A DNA stretch of 64,000 nt from Clostridiaceae bacterium Marseille-Q3526 (GTDB lineage: Bacteria > Bacillota > Clostridia > Lachnospirales > Lachnospiraceae): assembly GCA_018223375.1 (NCBI GenBank), contig JAGTTS010000001.1:551473-615472 (forward strand). The letters are read 5' to 3'. The notes below the pieces were generated by a model, which saw nothing but the letters and a program-made list of their open reading frames with translations, was not told the origin of the DNA and did no database searches. Of this stretch, positions 61,269-64,000 are shown piece after piece. Each line of letters begins with the position of its first letter. The first letter of the stretch is position 1. The position numbers were made by a program, and so were the translations under genes.

Positions 61269-62172
61269 TGGTGAAGAGTTTTTAAGAGATCAGATAGAGA
61301 GTATTTTAAATCAAGAGAAAGTAAATGTAACACTTTATGTTAGAGATGATGGATCTTCCGATAGAACGGTTGAGATACTTAGCTCATATGAAGAACAGGG
61401 AAAATTAAAACTTATTTGTGGAAAAAATTGTGGAGTTGGAAATAGCTTTATGCATCTGCTTTACACATCAGATCAAGACTTCGATTTTTATGCATTTTCC
61501 GATCAGGATGATATATGGCTTCCTGATAAGCTGTACTCTGCATTAAAAATCATAAAAAATCAAAAAATACCTGCTCTTTATACTGGAAACCAGATGCTTG
61601 TAAATCGGAAGGGAGAGAAATTAGGACTTAGATATAAAGAAATACCTTCAACAGATTACCACCAAATTTTGTGCAAAAATCTGGTTTCTGGATGCACAAT
61701 GGTTTTTAATGAAGAATTGTATACACTTTTAAAAAATGAAAAGAGAAGACCATCTCGTGCTCTCCTACAAAATAGAATTCATGATGTGTGGGTAGCAATG
61801 GTAGCTTCTATTACAGGCATTGTGTATTTTGACGAAGAGAGTCATATTCTTTACCGGCAACATGAAAGAAATGTAGTAGGAGCAAGAGAAAAGAATATAA
61901 GAGATAGAATTAAAGAGATTTTAGAAAAAATCAAGAGTCCAGAGCAGAGATGTGGAAGAAGTAAACTTGCAAGAGAAATTTGCCAATGTTTTCCGGAATT
62001 TATTTGTGACAATAATATGATTGAAAATATATGGCTATTATAAGAAATCTTTGAAGAATAAAGTTAAACTTTAAAAGAATATAAATTAAAAAATTCTCAA
62101 GAAACACAGGTCGTTTTTCTGAAGATTCTGCTGGATTATTTTAGGAAGAATATAAATGAAAAAAGTATTTAA
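61231..62172 (+). pseudogene. Glycosyltransferase family 2, frameshifted near the C-terminus
   Basis: GT-A type transferase resembling rhamnosyltransferases. It opens IAVLMSTYNGEEFLRDQIESI, with the donor motif DDGSSDRT and acceptor-side FSDQDDIWLPDKL and RIHDVWVAMVA. The frame from 61231 stops at 62041 after about 270 residues. The sequence directly after the stop continues in another phase as YYKKSLKNK-like lysine-rich helix text ending at TAA 62170, which suggests a frameshift near 62030. The catalytic domain is complete, so the shorter product might still work. The ATG at 61231 lies inside the epimerase frame. Confidence 0.72.
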
Positions 62173-63552
62173 ATGAATTCAATGTAAAAATATTGTTTGT
62201 TATATCCACTATTTTTATTGTATACCGTATTTTTGGTTTTCGTAGATTCATTTATGAATCTGCTCATTTTTATTGCAGTGAAGTAGTGGGACTTAGCAAA
62301 TCGACGCGATATATTGAAAACGCATTCTGCTCTAATTGGAATACTATTTTGGTAGTGTTTGTTACAATTTTTAAATAAGTTTTCAACAGTTAATTTGAAA
62401 TTATTGATATTTTTTGAATTATGCTTTTACATATTTTGATTCAAAAAACAAAGAGGAAGTTATAAATGAGTTCAACAAATTTAGTTCAGTCATTATTGGA
62501 ATTACTTTTGCTAAATATAATTTCATTGTATTTTTTATAGTGGATATTGTGAAGTTTTTACTAATAGTGTTACTAGTATGGAGTTAATTGTAGGAAGACA
62601 TCCCAATTCATCATTATATGGCATTATGTCCAATTCTAATTGGACAAGTTTCTTAGAATTGACTAGTATTGGTCTTTTAAAACTTCAAAAAAAGAGATAC
62701 GGAAAAACAAAAAAACGAGAGAAAGTTGCATTGTGTTTATGCATAATTACACTATTCTTGACTAATTCCAGAGGGGGGCTTATTGGCTTCTTAGTATTTT
62801 CCAGCATTGAAAGTGCAGTAAGCTTTATTTACTTTTTAAAGAGAAATCGAAAAAAGGCTGCTAAGTGCTTAGTATTTTTTCCAATATTAATCGCATTAAT
62901 TTTATCTGGAAATTTAGCAGTTAAAAATATATCTGGCAATATCTTTCAATATATTCAAAGCAGAAAAGTGGTATTAGATACATTAGATGAGCAACAAGAA
63001 TATTCTTCTATCTCTAAAAATTCATCGACAGTTGAACGTGATAAAAGTGAAAAGGAAGGAAGCAACAATATAAGAGTTGAGTTATGGCAGGCAGGCATAA
63101 AAGTAATTTTGGAGAATTTTCTGGTAGGAATTGGAGGGGCTGAAATAGGGGAACATGTATCAGCTAAACTTTGTAGTAATACGCAGGTAGACAGTTTAGC
63201 GTTAGCCTCCAATACACATAATATTTTCATACAAACAGCCTTGACTGCAGGGATAATAGGGGTAATTTGTTTTTGTGTATATATTAGCAGAGAGTTTTTA
63301 TATGGACTATTTTATTTAATTGCAGGCTCAAAAAATAAGGAAATAGAAGAAATAACAGGAATTCTTTTGAGCCTATTAGTATCATATTTGGTAATTAATA
63401 TGGTAGAAGCAGATATTTTTATGTCAAGAAATTTCATGTCAAGTTTGTTTTGGATTTTTCTTGGTTATATGACACGTCTGGTTCAAATGACTGTAAAAGA
63501 TAGGAGAAAGTCAAATGAAATACATATATATCATACATGCGCATTGGAATAA
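62173..63552 (+). pseudogene. Wzy-like O-antigen/polysaccharide polymerase with disrupted N-terminal half
   Basis: The intact part (62578-63552) has the O-antigen polymerase/ligase layout: LFLTNSRGGLIGFLVF, a large extracytoplasmic loop with NNIRVELWQAGIKVILENFLVGIGGAEIG and NTHNIFIQTALTAGIIG, and several membrane helices. Upstream, hydrophobic fragments occur in different frames (VISTIFIVYRIFGFRRF; FSSVIIGITFAKYNFIVFF). Adding one T to the run at 62531-62536 joins the second fragment to the main frame as FFYSGYCEVFTNSVTSMEL. At least two more breaks are needed further upstream, so the gene looks non-functional as given. Confidence 0.72.
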
Positions 63553-64000
63553 TCGAGGAGATGAAGCAGCGGTGAGAGCACTTACAGATGAACTTCTCAA
63601 AGAAGGGATGAAGATTAAGATGCAAATAGTTTCTCCAGAGGTATATCAGTTTCCGTATACAGAAGACCAAGTTACTCTAGTTCCTCTTTATCCTAGATTT
63701 AGAAATATTCCAGAATTTTTGTTAGCATATCTAACAAAAGGGCATTTGCTTTGGACAAAAGAAGGAAAAAGCTTTTTTTCTGCCCTTGAAGAAAGTGATA
63801 TGATATTGCATGCGCCAGGAGGACCTTCCATTGGAGATACCTATTCTTGTAGCGAAATATTGTATCTGTTAAGATATATGGCAATTTTAAAAATGAAAAA
63901 GCCTTTCATTATTTGTGCACCATCAGCAGGACCATTTAAGAAAAAAATGCGAAATAATATTAGAAAAAAAATTTTTGAAAATGCAAGACAAGTAATATTT
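63515..64000 (+). CDS. Polysaccharide pyruvyl transferase family protein, 3' end outside window
   Basis: The frame is open from 63515 to the window end (162 codons). AGGAG lies 9 bases upstream, and the start overlaps the end of the polymerase frame by 38 bases, as is common in these operons. The opening IHAHWNNRGDEAAVRALTDEL and the HAPGGPSIGDTYS motif match the CsaB/WcaK-type pyruvyl transferase family, which adds ketal pyruvate to exopolysaccharide sugars using PEP. The donor and acceptor are not known. The visible part has no frameshift. Confidence 0.85.
   Translation, partial: MKYIYIIHAHWNNRGDEAAVRALTDELLKEGMKIKMQIVSPEVYQFPYTEDQVTLVPLYPRFRNIPEFLLAYLTKGHLLWTKEGKSFFSALEESDMILHAPGGPSIGDTYSCSEILYLLRYMAILKMKKPFIICAPSAGPFKKKMRNNIRKKIFENARQVIF

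Noticed and set aside
62193..62378. Separate small membrane protein of 61 residues
   Set aside because: It lies where the N-terminal half of the polymerase is expected and has no ribosome site of its own; more likely a fragment of that broken gene.

Overview
The window looks like a chromosome segment of a Lachnospiraceae (Clostridium cluster XIVa) bacterium. The evidence is gene content and order: recA-recX-rny, proC/NUDIX/SpoIIM-like/xerD, a 1,423-residue CoA-dehydratase activase fusion, a clustered gap-pgk-tpi-gpmI glycolysis block, RNase Y, sporulation-related proteins (GerMN lipoprotein, collagen-like spore-surface protein), strong AGGAGG ribosome sites and TTGACA-17-TATAAT type promoters. 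Genus and species cannot be fixed from the sequence alone. No rRNA, tRNA or CRISPR array was recognised.

Layout. 1-6.6 kb: accessory island end with a type III restriction-modification operon (mod, cut by the window edge; a RhuM-family gene; res) followed by a transposon gene tnpV. 6.7-10.7 kb: subtilase, metallo-beta-lactamase-fold hydrolase and a KtrAB-type potassium system. 10.9-17.8 kb: recA with a perfect SOS box, recX, RNase Y, proC, a NUDIX hydrolase, a SpoIIM-like membrane protein and a XerD-like recombinase. 17.9-18.7 kb: an IS200 element whose transposase carries an in-frame stop and whose right end is a chain of small hairpins. 18.7-32 kb: a secreted protein, the giant CoA-dehydratase activase, a rhomboid-like protein with a zinc-binding tail, pyruvate kinase, diaminopimelate decarboxylase, a collagen-like protein, a DAHP synthase, a candidate structured RNA and a MATE transporter. 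32-37.2 kb: an opposite-strand cassette of CitA/CitB-type two-component system, GltS-type sodium/glutamate symporter and an orphan TAXI-type binding lipoprotein. 37.4-44.4 kb: glycolytic genes plus an isochorismatase-like hydrolase and a second, unrelated-subfamily DAHP synthase. 44.4-51.7 kb: DegV, an orphan histidine kinase, a GerMN lipoprotein, ComEC (apparently starting at a non-canonical codon) and holA.

51.7-64 kb is a surface polysaccharide locus. It opens with a 291-bp segment bounded by exact 35-bp inverted repeats that each fold into a hairpin. Two tandem NusG paralogues of the LoaP type follow, each with an intrinsic terminator downstream of it and upstream of the next gene. Then come an aminotransferase, an initiating phosphoglycosyl transferase, a PLP decarboxylase, ATP-grasp, glycosyltransferases, LicD, an IspD-like cytidylyltransferase, an epimerase, a Wzy-like polymerase and a polysaccharide pyruvyl transferase cut by the window edge. 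From about 55.2 kb the DNA is much more A+T rich, and five genes there carry frameshifts, several at homopolymer runs. This is either gene decay, phase-variable slippage or sequence error.

The most interesting candidates for new biology are the double LoaP/terminator relay with its inverted hairpins, the LicD/IspD pair (parallel to the human fukutin/ISPD ribitol-phosphate pathway), the MtrB-LpqB-like kinase/GerMN lipoprotein pair, the ComEC start, and two candidate non-coding RNAs.
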